Of a stretch of DNA of 64,000 bases, positions 17,265 through 28,100 are shown one piece after another; position 1 is the first letter of the stretch, and the number at the start of each line of letters is the position of its first letter. The notes under the pieces are model-generated. The model had not been told where the DNA came from, made no database searches, and was given only the letters and a program-made list of their open reading frames with translations. The stretch spans positions 310,001 to 374,000 of the forward strand of contig NZ_JNYQ01000001.1 in NCBI RefSeq assembly GCF_000717245.1. Reading direction: 5' to 3'. A program made the position numbers and the translations under genes. The DNA is from Kitasatospora papulosa. GTDB lineage: Bacteria; Actinomycetota; Actinomycetes; Streptomycetales; Streptomycetaceae.

Positions 17265-19880
17265 GTGCCAGGCATCCAGGACACCCAGCTGTACTGCCTC
17301 GCCGACCGTACGTACTTCGACACCCCGGCCCGGCTGCCCGACGAGGAGTCGCGGTACCGGCTCGACACCGATCCGCCTCCGGAGGGCTGGCGCCGCGCGG
17401 CCGTGGGCCTGTGGACCTCGCTGGTGCCCGAACACGTCGAACCCGCCGAGCAGGGCTGGAAGATCCATGTGTCCACCGTCCCCGGCGAGGCCGAGGCCAC
17501 CCTGCGCGACACCGCCCGGATCTGCGTCCGCCACGGTGTCCCCTTCAAGTTCCTGCGCAGCGAGAAGGCGTTGCTGCTGGTGGCGGGCAAGCACATGAAC
17601 CGCAGCGGCGCGGGCAAGTTCATCGCGGCCTACCCGCCCGACGAGACCGTGTTCCTCGCGCTGGCCGACGAGCTGTCCCGGACGCTGGCGGGACGCAGCG
17701 GCCCCTACGTGCTCAGCGACCTGCGGATCGGCGACGCACCGGTCTACACGCGCTACGGCGCCTTCGTCCCCCGCTGGTGCGACGACGCCGAGGGCCGCCG
17801 GGTCCTCGCCCTGCGGGACCCGTCCGGGAGGCTCGTCCCCGACGAGCGCGGTGTGGTGTTCCGGATGCCCTCCTGGGTCGAGGCCCCCGAGGCACTGCGA
17901 CCGCACCTCGCGGCACGTGCCGCCGCCCGCGACGACACCTTCCCGTACAAGGTCACCGGAGCCCTCCAGTTCTCCAACGCCGGCGGGATCTACCTCGCCG
18001 AGGACACCGGGACGGGAGAGCGCGTGGTGCTGCGCGAGGCGCGGCCGCACTGCGGACTCGACGGCGCGGGCGACGACGCCGTCACCCGCCTGCACCGCGA
18101 GCACCGGGCGCTGACGGCGCTGGCCGGGCTCGACTGCGTACCCCGGGTGTACGGGGTGCGGACCGTGTGGGAGCACCACTTCCTGATCGAGGAGCACATC
18201 GAGGGGAACACCCTGCTGGAGGAGATCGTCGCCCGCTTCGCCCTCGTACGCGGGGCGGACTCGGCGGACGAACTCGCCCCCTACGTCGCCTGGACCGAGT
18301 CGGTGACCCGTGAACTCTCCAGGGCACTGGAGGCGATCCACGCGCGCGGCCTGCGCTTCGGCGATCTGCACCCCTCCAACATCATCGTCCGGCCCGACGG
18401 ACGGATCGCGCTCGTCGACTTCGAGTACGCCACCGCGCTCGACGACGCGGACGTCCCGCTGGCCGGCGCCCAGGGCCTCCAGGCACCGCAGGGCACCCCC
18501 GGGACGGAGGCCGACGCCTACGCGCTCTGGGCGACCTGGCTCAGCATGCTGATGCCGGTCATGGAGATGGCCGGACTGGAGCGGGCGAAGGCCCTCACCC
18601 TGGAGCGCTGGGCCCGGCGGCGGTACTCGCTCCCGGCCGGAGCGGGTCCCCGCAGGCCGGGACTGCTGCACGGCCTGGAGGCCTCGCGACGGCGCGAGGA
18701 CGAGGTGGCCGCCCTGTTCGAGGGGCCGGAGGTGGACTGGGCCGGGATCCGCACCCGCCTGCTGGCCGGGATCCACGCCGGAGCCACCCCCGGACGCGCC
18801 GACCGCCTCTTCCCGGGCGGCCCCGACCTCTTCGCCACGGGCGGTACCGACCTCGTGAACGGCGCGGCGGGGGTCCTGTACGCCCTGCACCGGACCGGTG
18901 CACCCGTCCCCGACGAATGGACCGACTGGCTCGCGGCCGCCGCGCTGCGCCGGAACCCCGCCGGGGCCGGCGGCCTCTACGACGGGCTGCCCGGCGCCGC
19001 GCTGGTGCTGTCCCTCCTGGGCCGCACGGAGCAGGGACGGGAGGTCTGGGAGCGCGCGACGTCCCTCGCCCCGGTGACGGCCTCGGCCGACCTGCTCACC
19101 GGACGGGCGGGGACCGCGCTCGCCGCCCTGCGCATGGCCCGCGAGGAAGGCGGCGACCCCGGCTACCGGCTGGTCGGCAGCGCCCTGCGCACCGCCGGGG
19201 ACCTGGACCGGCTGGTCCGGGGCGAACAGGTGGACGGCATACGGCTGCCGGAGTCGGCCGGACTGCTGCGCGGGCTGAGCGGAGTCGCCCTGCTCTTCCT
19301 CGAACTGCACGCGCTGACCGGTGAACAGTGGCTGCGCAGGGCCGCCCGCACCGCCCTGGGACGCGACGCCGGGCACCTCGTCACGATGGACGACGGCTCG
19401 CTCCAGGTGAAGGACGGCCGGCGCCATCTGCTCTACCTGGGACAGGGCAGTTCGGGCGTCGCGCTGGTCGCCCAGGCGTACACCGGCCGGTACGAGGACG
19501 AGGAACTGAGCGCGCTGATCCCGGGCGTCGCCCAGGGCTGCGCCATGGAATTCGTCCGTGAACCGGGGCTGTTCACCGGCCGCGCGGGTCTCGCGGCCGC
19601 CGCCGGCCAGCTCGACCCGGTGACCCGGACCGGGCCCGGCGTCCTGGCCTCCGTACGCAACCTCACCTGGCACCTCGTCGCCGACGAGGACCGGCTGCTC
19701 GTCCCGGGGGCGACGCTGCGGCGCTTCTCCGCCGACCTCGGCACGGGAGCGGCGGGTCTGCTGCTCGCCCTGCACTTCCTGTCCGGAGGCCGCGACGGTG
19801 GCGCTCCGGGGCTGAGCCACGACGGCCGGCAGGTCGGGGAGGCGCTTCCCGGCCTGCTGGACCTGCTCACCCTCGGCTGA
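17265..19880 (+). CDS. Class III lanthionine synthetase LanKC
   Basis: An 871-aa three-domain enzyme. It phosphorylates Ser/Thr of the precursor, eliminates phosphate and cyclises. Residues 1 to about 200 are the lyase region, 230-480 the kinase domain (VVLREARPH, catalytic Asp367 in GDLHPSN, metal Asp385 in DFEYA) and 520-871 the LanC-like cyclase domain. The Trp-Cys and Cys-His-Gly zinc ligands of class I/II/IV cyclases are absent, which assigns class III. GTG 17265 follows an AGAGAGAG stretch. Its 3' end overlaps the convergent SARP gene by 14 bp. Confidence 0.93.
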   Translation: MPGIQDTQLYCLADRTYFDTPARLPDEESRYRLDTDPPPEGWRRAAVGLWTSLVPEHVEPAEQGWKIHVSTVPGEAEATLRDTARICVRHGVPFKFLRSEKALLLVAGKHMNRSGAGKFIAAYPPDETVFLALADELSRTLAGRSGPYVLSDLRIGDAPVYTRYGAFVPRWCDDAEGRRVLALRDPSGRLVPDERGVVFRMPSWVEAPEALRPHLAARAAARDDTFPYKVTGALQFSNAGGIYLAEDTGTGERVVLREARPHCGLDGAGDDAVTRLHREHRALTALAGLDCVPRVYGVRTVWEHHFLIEEHIEGNTLLEEIVARFALVRGADSADELAPYVAWTESVTRELSRALEAIHARGLRFGDLHPSNIIVRPDGRIALVDFEYATALDDADVPLAGAQGLQAPQGTPGTEADAYALWATWLSMLMPVMEMAGLERAKALTLERWARRRYSLPAGAGPRRPGLLHGLEASRRREDEVAALFEGPEVDWAGIRTRLLAGIHAGATPGRADRLFPGGPDLFATGGTDLVNGAAGVLYALHRTGAPVPDEWTDWLAAAALRRNPAGAGGLYDGLPGAALVLSLLGRTEQGREVWERATSLAPVTASADLLTGRAGTALAALRMAREEGGDPGYRLVGSALRTAGDLDRLVRGEQVDGIRLPESAGLLRGLSGVALLFLELHALTGEQWLRRAARTALGRDAGHLVTMDDGSLQVKDGRRHLLYLGQGSSGVALVAQAYTGRYEDEELSALIPGVAQGCAMEFVREPGLFTGRAGLAAAAGQLDPVTRTGPGVLASVRNLTWHLVADEDRLLVPGATLRRFSADLGTGAAGLLLALHFLSGGRDGGAPGLSHDGRQVGEALPGLLDLLTLG

Positions 19881-21744
19881 GGAGACGGGGGGCGCCGCCC
19901 CCGAAGGAGAGCGCCGGCTCCCGTAGGCCGGTCTCCTCGGGGCCCGCGGCCTCTCGGACGTACAGACAGAGGAGCCGGGGCACTTCGTAGAGCGCGGCGT
20001 GTGCGGTGACCTCGCCGGAGGGCGAGGTCACGGCACCGGTGTCGATGAGTGACTCCACCGCGCGGATCGTGCCCCGCTCGTCGCGGTCCAGTGCCGCCAT
20101 CGCCCGCTCCAGCGTGAATCCGCCGTCCCACGCGAGCCCCGCGACACGGGCCAGGGCCCCCCGGTCGCGGGGCCCCAGGTCCCGCCAGCCCGCGGCGAGC
20201 CGGGAGCGTACCGACACGTCCCCGGCCACGAGTTCGTCCAGGGCCGCCGCCGGGTCGTCGAGCCGGTCCGCGTACTCCGCCAGCGGGAGGTGCCGCAGCA
20301 CCGCGAGCCGCATCCCGCTCACCGCCACCGCCAGCGGCAGGCTCCCGCAGGCCCGCACGATGCGCACCGCGGCGGCCCGGTCCGTCCGCAGCCGGTCCCC
20401 GCCGATCAGCGTCCCCAGCAGCTCCAGCGCCTCGTCCTCGCCGGGGGCGGCGAGCGCCGTCCGGTGCACGGCCTCGAGACCGGCGAGCTGGCCCCGGGCA
20501 GTGAGCAGCACCGAACTCCGCCCGGTCCGGGGCAGCAGCCCGCGCACCGAAGCCTCGTCCGCCACGTCGTCCAGCACGATCAGCGCCCGGTGCCGCGACA
20601 ACCAGTCCTGCCAGGCGTCGCCGGCCTGCGCGGGGTCCGGCCTGCCGGGACCGCTCACCCCGCACAGCCGCCCCAGCTCGTCGAGCATGTCGTTCCGGGT
20701 CCGGGGAGCCCCGTCCTCCCGGCGCGCCCGGACGTGGACCCGTCCGTCGGGGAAGCTGCCGGCGAGCAGGTGGGCCGCCCGGACGGCCAGCGCCGACTTC
20801 CCCACACCGGCCGGACCGGACACGACCAGCACGGCGCCCTCCGGGCTCCCCGACACGTCGAGGAGCCGGGCCAACTCGTCCTCGCGGCCGGTGAAGTGCC
20901 TGCTGTCCGCGGGCAGCGACGCACCGCCCGCCGCGCTCCGGGGAGCGGCTGCCCGGGCGGCCCGGCCCTCGCCGAGCATCGCCCGGTACAGGCCCGCCAT
21001 CGCCGGACTGGGCTCCAGGCCCAGCTCCCGGGCGAGCAGCTGCCGGTAGTCGTCGTACACCGCCAGCGCCTCCGCCTGACGCCCGGTCTGGTGGAGGGAG
21101 TTCATCCACGCGGCCCGCAGACGCTCGCGGAAGGGGTGGCGTTCTACCAGGTCCCGCAGTCCGTCCACCGCGACGCCCGCCCGGCCCGTCTCGATCTCGG
21201 CCTCGGCCCAGTCCTCGTAGACCGTGAGGCAGCGGGCCTCCAGGCGTTCGGCCTCCTCCGCCACCCCGGCGGAGTCCCGGAGGTCGTGCAGCGGCGGACG
21301 CTCCCCCCACAGGTCCAGCGCCTCGCGCAGCAGCCGGGCGGCGGTGCGCAGATCGCCCCGCTCGCCCGCCGCCCGGCCCGCCCGGGCCAGCGTCCGGAAG
21401 CGCAGGGTGTCCAGCTCGCCCTCCTCCACCCGCAGCCGGTAGCCGCCGCAGTCGTGCACCACCCGGCCGCGGTCGTCGCCGGCCCCGAACAGCGACCGGG
21501 CGGCGCTGACGTAGACCTGGAGGTTCTTGCGCGCGGTCCGTGGTGGGGCCTCCGGCCACACCACGTCGGTGAGCACGTCCACCGGAACGGGGGTGTTGGG
21601 CCGTGACAGCAGGATGGCCAGGACCAGCCTCTGCTTGCGTGGTCCCAGCGGCAGCGGCCTGCCGTCGATCACTGCCGAGAGCGGCCCGAGCAGGGAGAAG
21701 TACACCGTGCCGGGGGAGCCGGGGCGGACGGGGGTGAGGGGCAT
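19867..21744 (-). CDS. AfsR/SARP-family transcriptional activator with NB-ARC ATPase
   Basis: A 625-aa regulator. Residues 1-100 are an OmpR-like winged HTH (SLLGPLSAVIDGRPLPLGPRK), 100-250 the bacterial transcriptional activation domain, then an NB-ARC ATPase with Lys316 in the P-loop GPAGVGKS and VLDDV as Walker B. The C-terminal TPR block of AfsR is missing or very short. ATG 21744 has AGGAGG upstream. SARPs bind 11-bp-spaced heptamer repeats. Its position between two lanthipeptide systems suggests it activates one or both, and possibly the radical SAM operon. Confidence 0.92.
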   Translation of the reverse strand: MPLTPVRPGSPGTVYFSLLGPLSAVIDGRPLPLGPRKQRLVLAILLSRPNTPVPVDVLTDVVWPEAPPRTARKNLQVYVSAARSLFGAGDDRGRVVHDCGGYRLRVEEGELDTLRFRTLARAGRAAGERGDLRTAARLLREALDLWGERPPLHDLRDSAGVAEEAERLEARCLTVYEDWAEAEIETGRAGVAVDGLRDLVERHPFRERLRAAWMNSLHQTGRQAEALAVYDDYRQLLARELGLEPSPAMAGLYRAMLGEGRAARAAAPRSAAGGASLPADSRHFTGREDELARLLDVSGSPEGAVLVVSGPAGVGKSALAVRAAHLLAGSFPDGRVHVRARREDGAPRTRNDMLDELGRLCGVSGPGRPDPAQAGDAWQDWLSRHRALIVLDDVADEASVRGLLPRTGRSSVLLTARGQLAGLEAVHRTALAAPGEDEALELLGTLIGGDRLRTDRAAAVRIVRACGSLPLAVAVSGMRLAVLRHLPLAEYADRLDDPAAALDELVAGDVSVRSRLAAGWRDLGPRDRGALARVAGLAWDGGFTLERAMAALDRDERGTIRAVESLIDTGAVTSPSGEVTAHAALYEVPRLLCLYVREAAGPEETGLREPALSFGGGAPRLLSRG

Positions 21745-21876
21745 CAGCGGGCCTCCTGGCCGGGGGAGGGGCGACGAGCTGCCGTACTCCGCCGATGCTG
21801 CCGCGATCCGGCAGGGGGCACATCGGTGACGGCCCCGCATCTTCCGGGTGACGCCCCCGACCCCCGCCGCCCGATG

Positions 21877-21912
21877 CCCCCATGTTGAGGGGCTGTCCCC
21901 CCATCCGCGGGG
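21877..21912. promoter_or_regulatory. Tandem CCCCCAT-type element upstream of the SARP gene
   Basis: CCCCCATGTTGAGGGG at 21877-21892 is followed by a weaker copy CCCCCATCCGCGGGG at 21898-21912. The CCCCCAT boxes are 21 bp apart, two helical turns. The same element in the same orientation occurs upstream of lanM at 28305-28320. This is a candidate binding site for a shared regulator, for example the LAL protein at 21956. Confidence 0.5.
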
Positions 21913-21955
21913 CCGGACGGGGGCGAGCCCGCCGGCCGGACGGGGGACCGCCCGC

Positions 21956-24871
21956 TCAGGGGAGGTCGACCACGCACTCCGCGGCGAACTCGCACAGGGC
22001 CGTACGGTTCGCCCGGCCCGTCTTGCTCAGCAGGCTGGCCAGGTGCTTCTCCACCGTGCGGGGCGAGATGGACAGCCGCCGGGCGATCTGCTGGTTGCCC
22101 GGCCGCTCCGCCAGCAGGACGAACACCTCGTACTCGCGCGGGGTCACCCCGCTGGTCCGCAGCGGCGGGGGGATCCGGTCCCGTCCGTCGCGGTGCTGGG
22201 TCACGCTCACCCCCGCCTGCCGCAGCGCCGCCCGGCACGCCGCGGCAGCCGGCTGCACCCCGGCCGAGTGGAAGAACTCCTCGGCGGTGCGCAGCCACAC
22301 GACCGGCTCACCCCATCCGTCGGCGAGCGCCGCGTCCGCGACCAGCCGCAGACCGAGATGGCGGGCCACCGGGAAGGTCTCGGACCGGGCGTGGAAGGAC
22401 TCCATCCGCCGCACGGCACCGGCGGGGTCGCCCTCCCTGCCGAGCAGCACCGCCTCCGTCAGTTCGAGGAACTGCCGGTTCCAGGCCAGGGCGGCGCCGG
22501 AGGCCCCGGCCACCTCCTCGTACTCCCCGCGCGCCGCGTCGCCCGACAGCACCCGCAGCAGCGGGCGCAGTCCGTAACGGCCGCTCAGGTAGTAGTAGCT
22601 GGGGTGGTCGCGCTCCCAGGCCAGGGCGGCGTCGAGCGCCTCCACGGCAGCGGCGCGGTCCTCCTCCAGCAGCGCCCCGATCGCCCCGCAGAAACCCAGC
22701 CGCAGGGGCACGAGTGCGGACTGCTCCCCGCCCGCCCGGCGGAACGCGACGAGGGCCCGGTCCGTCTCCCGCCGCCGTCCCCGGTGCGCGGCGGCGGCCG
22801 CTCCGGCCAGCAGCAGATAACGGTGCGCGCCGTGGTTGCCGATCCTGGCGCTCGCCTCCACCGACCGTGCGGTGATCTCCTCCGCCTCGTCCCACCGGGC
22901 GCACATCACCGCGTTCATCGCGAGCAGCCCGTCGACGGTCTGCGCCAGCAGCAGGGAACCCAGCTCCGCCGCGGCCGCCCGCGCCGAGTGCAGACGGGCC
23001 GCGTCACCGGTCCGCATGAAGGCGTTCACCCCCAGGCGCACCAGTGCCTCCACCCGCCAGAGCGACAGGGAGTGCTCGGTTGACAGGGCGAGCATCCGCT
23101 CCAGGCAGTCGTCCGCGGCGTCGAAGCCCCGTTCCCGGTGGAGCAGCGCGAGCAACTGCCAGGCCTGGCAGGCGACGACCGGAAGCCCCTCCGCCTCGGC
23201 GGTCCCGGCTGCCTCCAGGGCGGCCCGTTCGGCCGCCTCCGGCTCCCGCCGGTCCTCCCCGGGGAGCAGGGACAGATGCCCGTCCACGACCGCGAGCGAT
23301 GCCCGGCGGGCGGGGGACGGCTCCGGCCCGAACAGGGCGCGTGCGGCAGCGATCTGACGTGCCGTGTCCTCGGCGCGCTCCGCCATGACCGCCACCCAGG
23401 CGATCTTGATGTGGGCGTCCCCGCGCCGGGCGGCCGCCTCCGAGCGCGCGGGGAGCGGCGGCAGGCCGTCGGCCAGCGCCAGGGCCCCGTCGAGGTCGCC
23501 GCCCTCGGCCCGGGCCACCGCCAGGGATTCGGTGACGGCAGCCAGATCGGCGTCCGCCGCCAGGGAGATGGAACGTTCCAGCAGCACCACGGCCGAACCG
23601 TGCGACCCCGACGCGAGCATCCGCCGGCCCGCCTCCGCGAACTGGAGCGCGGCCCGCGCCCGATTGCCCGCCGCGAGCTCCAGCGAGGCCACCAGCTGCC
23701 GTCGGTCCTCGTCGAGCGGCTCCCCCGACTGCTCCACCGCGGCGGCGGCACGCCGGGCGAGTGCGGCGCGCTCGGCCGGTGCGAGCGAGGAGACCAGCGC
23801 CTCGGCGGTGAGGGTGTGACGGAAGGTGTAGCGGTCGGGGGCCGCCCCGTCGGGGGCGATCACACCGGTCTCGACCGCCGACCGGAGATGGGTGAACAGG
23901 GCCCGGTCCTCCAGTCCGGTGACGGTCTGGAGCACCGCCACGGAGAACTGGCCGCCCAGGGTCGCCGCCGTCAGCAGCAGGTCACGCACCGGTTCGTCCA
24001 TGCGGTCCAGCCGGTTGGCCCAGCTGCGCAGGATGCGCGACGGGAGGGTGCCGTCCGGTTGGTCCGCCGCCTCCCAGCCGGTCTCCGTGCGCCGCAGCCT
24101 GCCGGTGTCGAGGAGGTCGTCGAGCAGCACCTCGACCAGATAGGGGTTGCCCGCCGCGCGCTCGGCCAGACGCCGCTGGACCGCCTCGGGTATGAGCTCG
24201 GGCGGTGTCTCCAGGCAGGCCCCGGTCAGGGTCCGCACGTCCGCGTCGTCGAGCCCGCGTAACTCCACCACCGTCGCGGTGTGACGCTGCTCGGCGGAGC
24301 GTACGAGGTCCAGGGCGGTCCCCTGCTCCGGGCGCAGGGTGCCCAGCAGCAGGACCGGAAGGTCCGCCAGGTTGTCGATGACGTACTCCACGACCGCGAC
24401 GGTCTCCGTGTCGCAGTCGTGGAGGTCCTCCAGCAGCACCACGCAGCCGGTGTCCCGGCCGAGGACCGACAGCAGCCGCAGCAGGGCCTCGGCCAGCTCG
24501 ACCACGGTCTCCGTGTAACCGGCCGACGCGCTGCTCCGCCACTCCGGCACCAGCCTCGCCAACGCCGGGTGGTACGGAGCGAGTTCCGGATCCTTCGGCG
24601 TGCCCGCGGCACGGAAGTGGGAGGACAGGGCCTCCACCAGGGGGCGGAACGGCACGACCAGGCCGGTGGAGCCCGCCCGCCCGCGCAGCACCGGCATCCC
24701 CAGCCCGTAGGCCCGGTAGGCACACTCGCCCACCAGCCGGGACTTGCCGATCCCCGCCTCTCCGACGAGGAACACCGCGCGCCCCGAACGCCGTCGTGCG
24801 GCGTCCAGGGCGCTGCTCAGCAGACCGATCTCCTCGTCGCGGCCGACGACGACCGGCGAATTCGCACGCAT
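21956..24871 (-). CDS. LAL-type LuxR-family regulator (large ATP-binding LuxR)
   Basis: A 971-aa regulator with an N-terminal P-loop ATPase (VGRDEE start, Lys43 in GEAGIGKS, LLEDLHDCD as Walker B), a long helical TPR-like middle and a C-terminal LuxR HTH (about 905-965: TPREYEVFVLL, QQIARRLSISPRTVEKHL). It is upstream of the SARP gene and downstream of the lanM precursor on the same strand. No good ribosome site precedes ATG 24871, but TAGCCT ends 6 nt before it, so a leaderless transcript is possible. A pathway-specific activator is inferred from position. Confidence 0.92.
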   Translation of the reverse strand: MRANSPVVVGRDEEIGLLSSALDAARRRSGRAVFLVGEAGIGKSRLVGECAYRAYGLGMPVLRGRAGSTGLVVPFRPLVEALSSHFRAAGTPKDPELAPYHPALARLVPEWRSSASAGYTETVVELAEALLRLLSVLGRDTGCVVLLEDLHDCDTETVAVVEYVIDNLADLPVLLLGTLRPEQGTALDLVRSAEQRHTATVVELRGLDDADVRTLTGACLETPPELIPEAVQRRLAERAAGNPYLVEVLLDDLLDTGRLRRTETGWEAADQPDGTLPSRILRSWANRLDRMDEPVRDLLLTAATLGGQFSVAVLQTVTGLEDRALFTHLRSAVETGVIAPDGAAPDRYTFRHTLTAEALVSSLAPAERAALARRAAAAVEQSGEPLDEDRRQLVASLELAAGNRARAALQFAEAGRRMLASGSHGSAVVLLERSISLAADADLAAVTESLAVARAEGGDLDGALALADGLPPLPARSEAAARRGDAHIKIAWVAVMAERAEDTARQIAAARALFGPEPSPARRASLAVVDGHLSLLPGEDRREPEAAERAALEAAGTAEAEGLPVVACQAWQLLALLHRERGFDAADDCLERMLALSTEHSLSLWRVEALVRLGVNAFMRTGDAARLHSARAAAAELGSLLLAQTVDGLLAMNAVMCARWDEAEEITARSVEASARIGNHGAHRYLLLAGAAAAAHRGRRRETDRALVAFRRAGGEQSALVPLRLGFCGAIGALLEEDRAAAVEALDAALAWERDHPSYYYLSGRYGLRPLLRVLSGDAARGEYEEVAGASGAALAWNRQFLELTEAVLLGREGDPAGAVRRMESFHARSETFPVARHLGLRLVADAALADGWGEPVVWLRTAEEFFHSAGVQPAAAACRAALRQAGVSVTQHRDGRDRIPPPLRTSGVTPREYEVFVLLAERPGNQQIARRLSISPRTVEKHLASLLSKTGRANRTALCEFAAECVVDLP

Positions 24872-24948
24872 GGCCGCAGGCTACTGGAGCCGTACAGAGT
24901 GCGGCAGTAGGCACATTACCGTCATGACGTGCACGGGGCGGGAAAGGG

Positions 24949-25146
24949 TTACATCGGCACGGTGAACGTCGTCCACGGCAGGTCGGGGCCGTTGACGGCG
25001 TCCCCGTCCGAGGCGCTGAGGAGTCTGCTCCGCAGACCCAGGCCTCCGTTGCTGCCTAGCGATATCCGGCCCGCGGGGTGCTCGAAGGCGCCCTCGTGTG
25101 CCGCGGTGACGTCGACGTATCCGGCCGACTCGCTGATCTGCGTCAT
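24949..25146 (-). CDS. Class II lanthipeptide precursor candidate (LanA), Cys-free
   Basis: A 65-aa peptide whose ATG overlaps the LanM stop codon (ATGA); GAAGAGG lies upstream inside lanM. The N-terminal half is leader-like and acidic, with FEHPAG (residues 21-26) reminiscent of a conserved NPAG patch I recall in LanM-associated small proteins (DUF6229-like, unchecked). A Gly34-Gly35 pair could be the processing site. The candidate core then has Ser40, Ser44, Ser46, Thr59, Thr60 and Thr62 and ends TFTVPM. There is no cysteine anywhere, so thioether rings cannot form within this peptide. Confidence 0.75.
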   Translation of the reverse strand: MTQISESAGYVDVTAAHEGAFEHPAGRISLGSNGGLGLRSRLLSASDGDAVNGPDLPWTTFTVPM

Positions 25147-28100
25147 CTCTGCCTCTTCTTCTGGTCGTTGGTCGAGAACGTCATGGGCACGTGGGTCCGG
25201 TCGGCCCCCGTGGAGTTGCGCATGAGCAGTGCCGGGCCGATCCGGTCGGGAAAACCCGCCCGCAGCAGCCCGTGTCCGATGCCCGACAGGCCGGTGAGCA
25301 GCCCGGGGTGAGGTATGTGTCCGGGCGTCCCGCAGTGCGACTGCGCCCGGTCGGCGGCGGCCAGCAGGGTGCCGGTCCGGCGCAGCCAGTGGGGGCGCAG
25401 CCGGGGCACGGCGGCGTGACCGAGCAGTTCCAGTACGCCCAGTTCGCCGTGGCACAGGCTGTCGTCCGCCTGCGGTTCGGCCGTGGCCACGTCACCGGCC
25501 CGCTCCGCGAGCCAGTCGCGGAGCTCCGGATCGGCCAGCGCCTCGGGGCTGTCGGCGACCGCGAGCGCGACCCCCGACGTCCCCTCGCACCAGGACCGGC
25601 CGGCGCCTGCTCCCCGTACGGCACCGCGCAGGGCGTCCAGTCCGGCGTCCCGGTGGCGCGGGCCGCCCCCCGCCCCGGCGAACCGCAGGAGCGCCCAGCC
25701 GATCCCCGCCGCCCCGTCCGCGAAGCCCGCGGAGGAGGGCGGTGCCGCCGCGACGAGCCGTTCGGCACACCGCTCGGCACCGCGCCAGGCTTCGGTCCGG
25801 CCGGTGGTGCGGTGCACGGCGAGCAGTGACACCAGCCCTCCGGCCGCGCCGCCGCGCACCCCGAGCCCCTCCTCGGCCGAACTCGCCGCGCAGGCCAGCC
25901 GGGTGGCGGGCCCCGTCCAGTCCAGGATCCGGCTGTCGTCCAGCAGCGTCCCGACCTCGGTCAGCGCGTACGCGATGCCCCCGAGGCCGGCGAAGGCGCC
26001 GGAACCGAGCACCCCGAGGTCGTCCCCGCGCAGATGCAGCGCGTCCAGCAGACCCGGCAGGGGGGCCAGCGCGGCCCGTGCCGCGTCGGCGTACCGGGCG
26101 GCCCCGGTCACGGACGCCAGTTGCGCGAGGAACAGCGCCGGCCCCGTGTAGCCGCCCGCGAGGTCGGCCGCCAGCGGCGTGAGGCGCCAGTAGCGCTCGC
26201 CGAGCAGTTCCAGGCCGATCCAGTTGGTCCGGCTGCCGCTGTGGTAGGCCAGCGAGACGAGCTGGTCACCCACCGAACGGGCGGCGGACAGCAGCCGCTC
26301 CGGTTCCGGCGCGGTGGCCTCGGTCCTGGGGCGCGCGGACCCCGCGGAGGCGTGCGGGGGCTCGGTGGAGGTGCTCACCATGGCCGTGCGGATGATCCGT
26401 TCCTGGTCCAGCCGGTCCACGGTGTCCAGGGCCCGGACCTTCTCCTCCACCCGCGCCAGCCCGGTGGGCCCGGCCGGGCCCCGCATCCTGAGCCCGGTGC
26501 CGCTCCACACGTCGGTGAGGTCCGGGCGCGTGGTGAACACCGGAACGTCGCCCTGCCACAGCTCCGCGATCTCCTCGTCCTCCAGACCGGCCAGCGCGGG
26601 GGCGCCGAGGGCGCCGGTGCGCAGGAGCGCGAACACCTGCTGGCGCTCGGCGGCGTCCCGCATCAGATCCGGGTGGGTGGACTCGTGCAGCAGGGTGGCG
26701 TACGTCCAGGTCGGCCTGGGTACGAAGCGGGTCTCGTCGTCCGCGAAGATCCGCAACAACCCCTTGGGGCCAAGGAGTTCGTCGCGTGAGTCGCTGACGG
26801 CGGTGTACGCGGAGCGAAAACCCTCGCAGAGCGCGTCGGTGAACCGGAAGGGTTCCGCCAGGGCCCCGTCCAGAGTGGGCCGGTTGGCCGATCCGGCGAA
26901 CCGGCCGGTCGTGCGCACCAGATGCATGGTGTCGGTGCCCGCCGCCGCCCAGGAGGCCGTCTCCAGCGGCGAGGACGCCGCCCGGCCGCCCCCCACGGCG
27001 GACATGTCCAGCGCGGTGGTATCCCCGACCAGCAGCTGGGGGAGCAGGCCGACCCGGTGCACCGAGCCGTACAGGGCGCGGGCGGCCGGATCGGCGGGCG
27101 GGACCTGGGTCAGCGGCGGATGGAACAGCGTCTCCACGTCGACCAGGACGGGATGCGCCCCGCAGGCGATGAGGTTCTCGTGGTGCAGGTCCGTCCCGTC
27201 CAGGACGTGCAGCAGCGCCAGCAGCGCACCCAGGCGGCGGTAGAAGAGCGCGGTCCCGTCCGCCGTGCGGCAGGGGGCGTCCTCGACGAACTCGGCCCAG
27301 CCGTAGGCACCCCGGTCCAGCACCCGGGGCGCCCGCAGACCGGGCGTCCCCTCCAGGGAGTTGAACCACTGCACCAGGGTGTCGAAGTGCCGGTGCGCGG
27401 CGAGCGGGCGGGGCTTGTAGACCAGCCTGGTGCCGTCGGTGAACCGCAGCAGCATCACCGACCTGCCCCCGCGGTGGCTGTCGCCCGTGCCCGCCTCGAC
27501 CTCGGTCAGGGTGTGCGGCCCGTAGCAGGTGAGCCGCCCCGGACCCGGGGCGCCGAGCACCGGGGAGGAGGCGAGGGGTCCGCCGTCCGCCGCGAGCCTG
27601 CCGAGCATCTCGGCGAAGGCGTCCGCCGCGTTCATGGCCGTCTGCGCGAGGACTCTGGCGAGGACCGGGTAGGCGGTGACCAGCGAGGCGAAGCCGGCCC
27701 GGCTCGCGGTCAGCCGCAGGAAGTCCCGGAAGCGCTCACGCGGCCCGGATCCCGTCAGCCTGCCGCCGACCCGCGCGTCGTGCAGTTCCGACACGAGGGT
27801 CCGCGCGGCCAGCACGGCCAGGCGCCTCTGCACGTCGCGCCGGAAGCCGTCCAGCACACCGGCGGAGCAGGCGGCCGGTCCCGGCCGCGTGCCGCCGTCC
27901 CCCGACACCGCGCACACCACCCGGTCGGCCGCCCGGGCCGCGAACGGGGCGACCACCAGGACGAAGCCGGTGAGGTCCGGGTAGGCCCGGTCCGCGATCC
28001 GCGCCGAGCGCGGCGCCCGGGCGACCGCCTCCCGGGCGAAGCCGGCCCACTCGGGCTCGGCAGCCGGGCGCGGTCCGACCGTGCCGGGAACCCACCACGG

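Noticed and set aside
16545..19820. Long minus-strand open frame opposite LanKC
   Set aside because: Antisense shadow of a gene with intact kinase and cyclase motifs; composition is non-protein-like.
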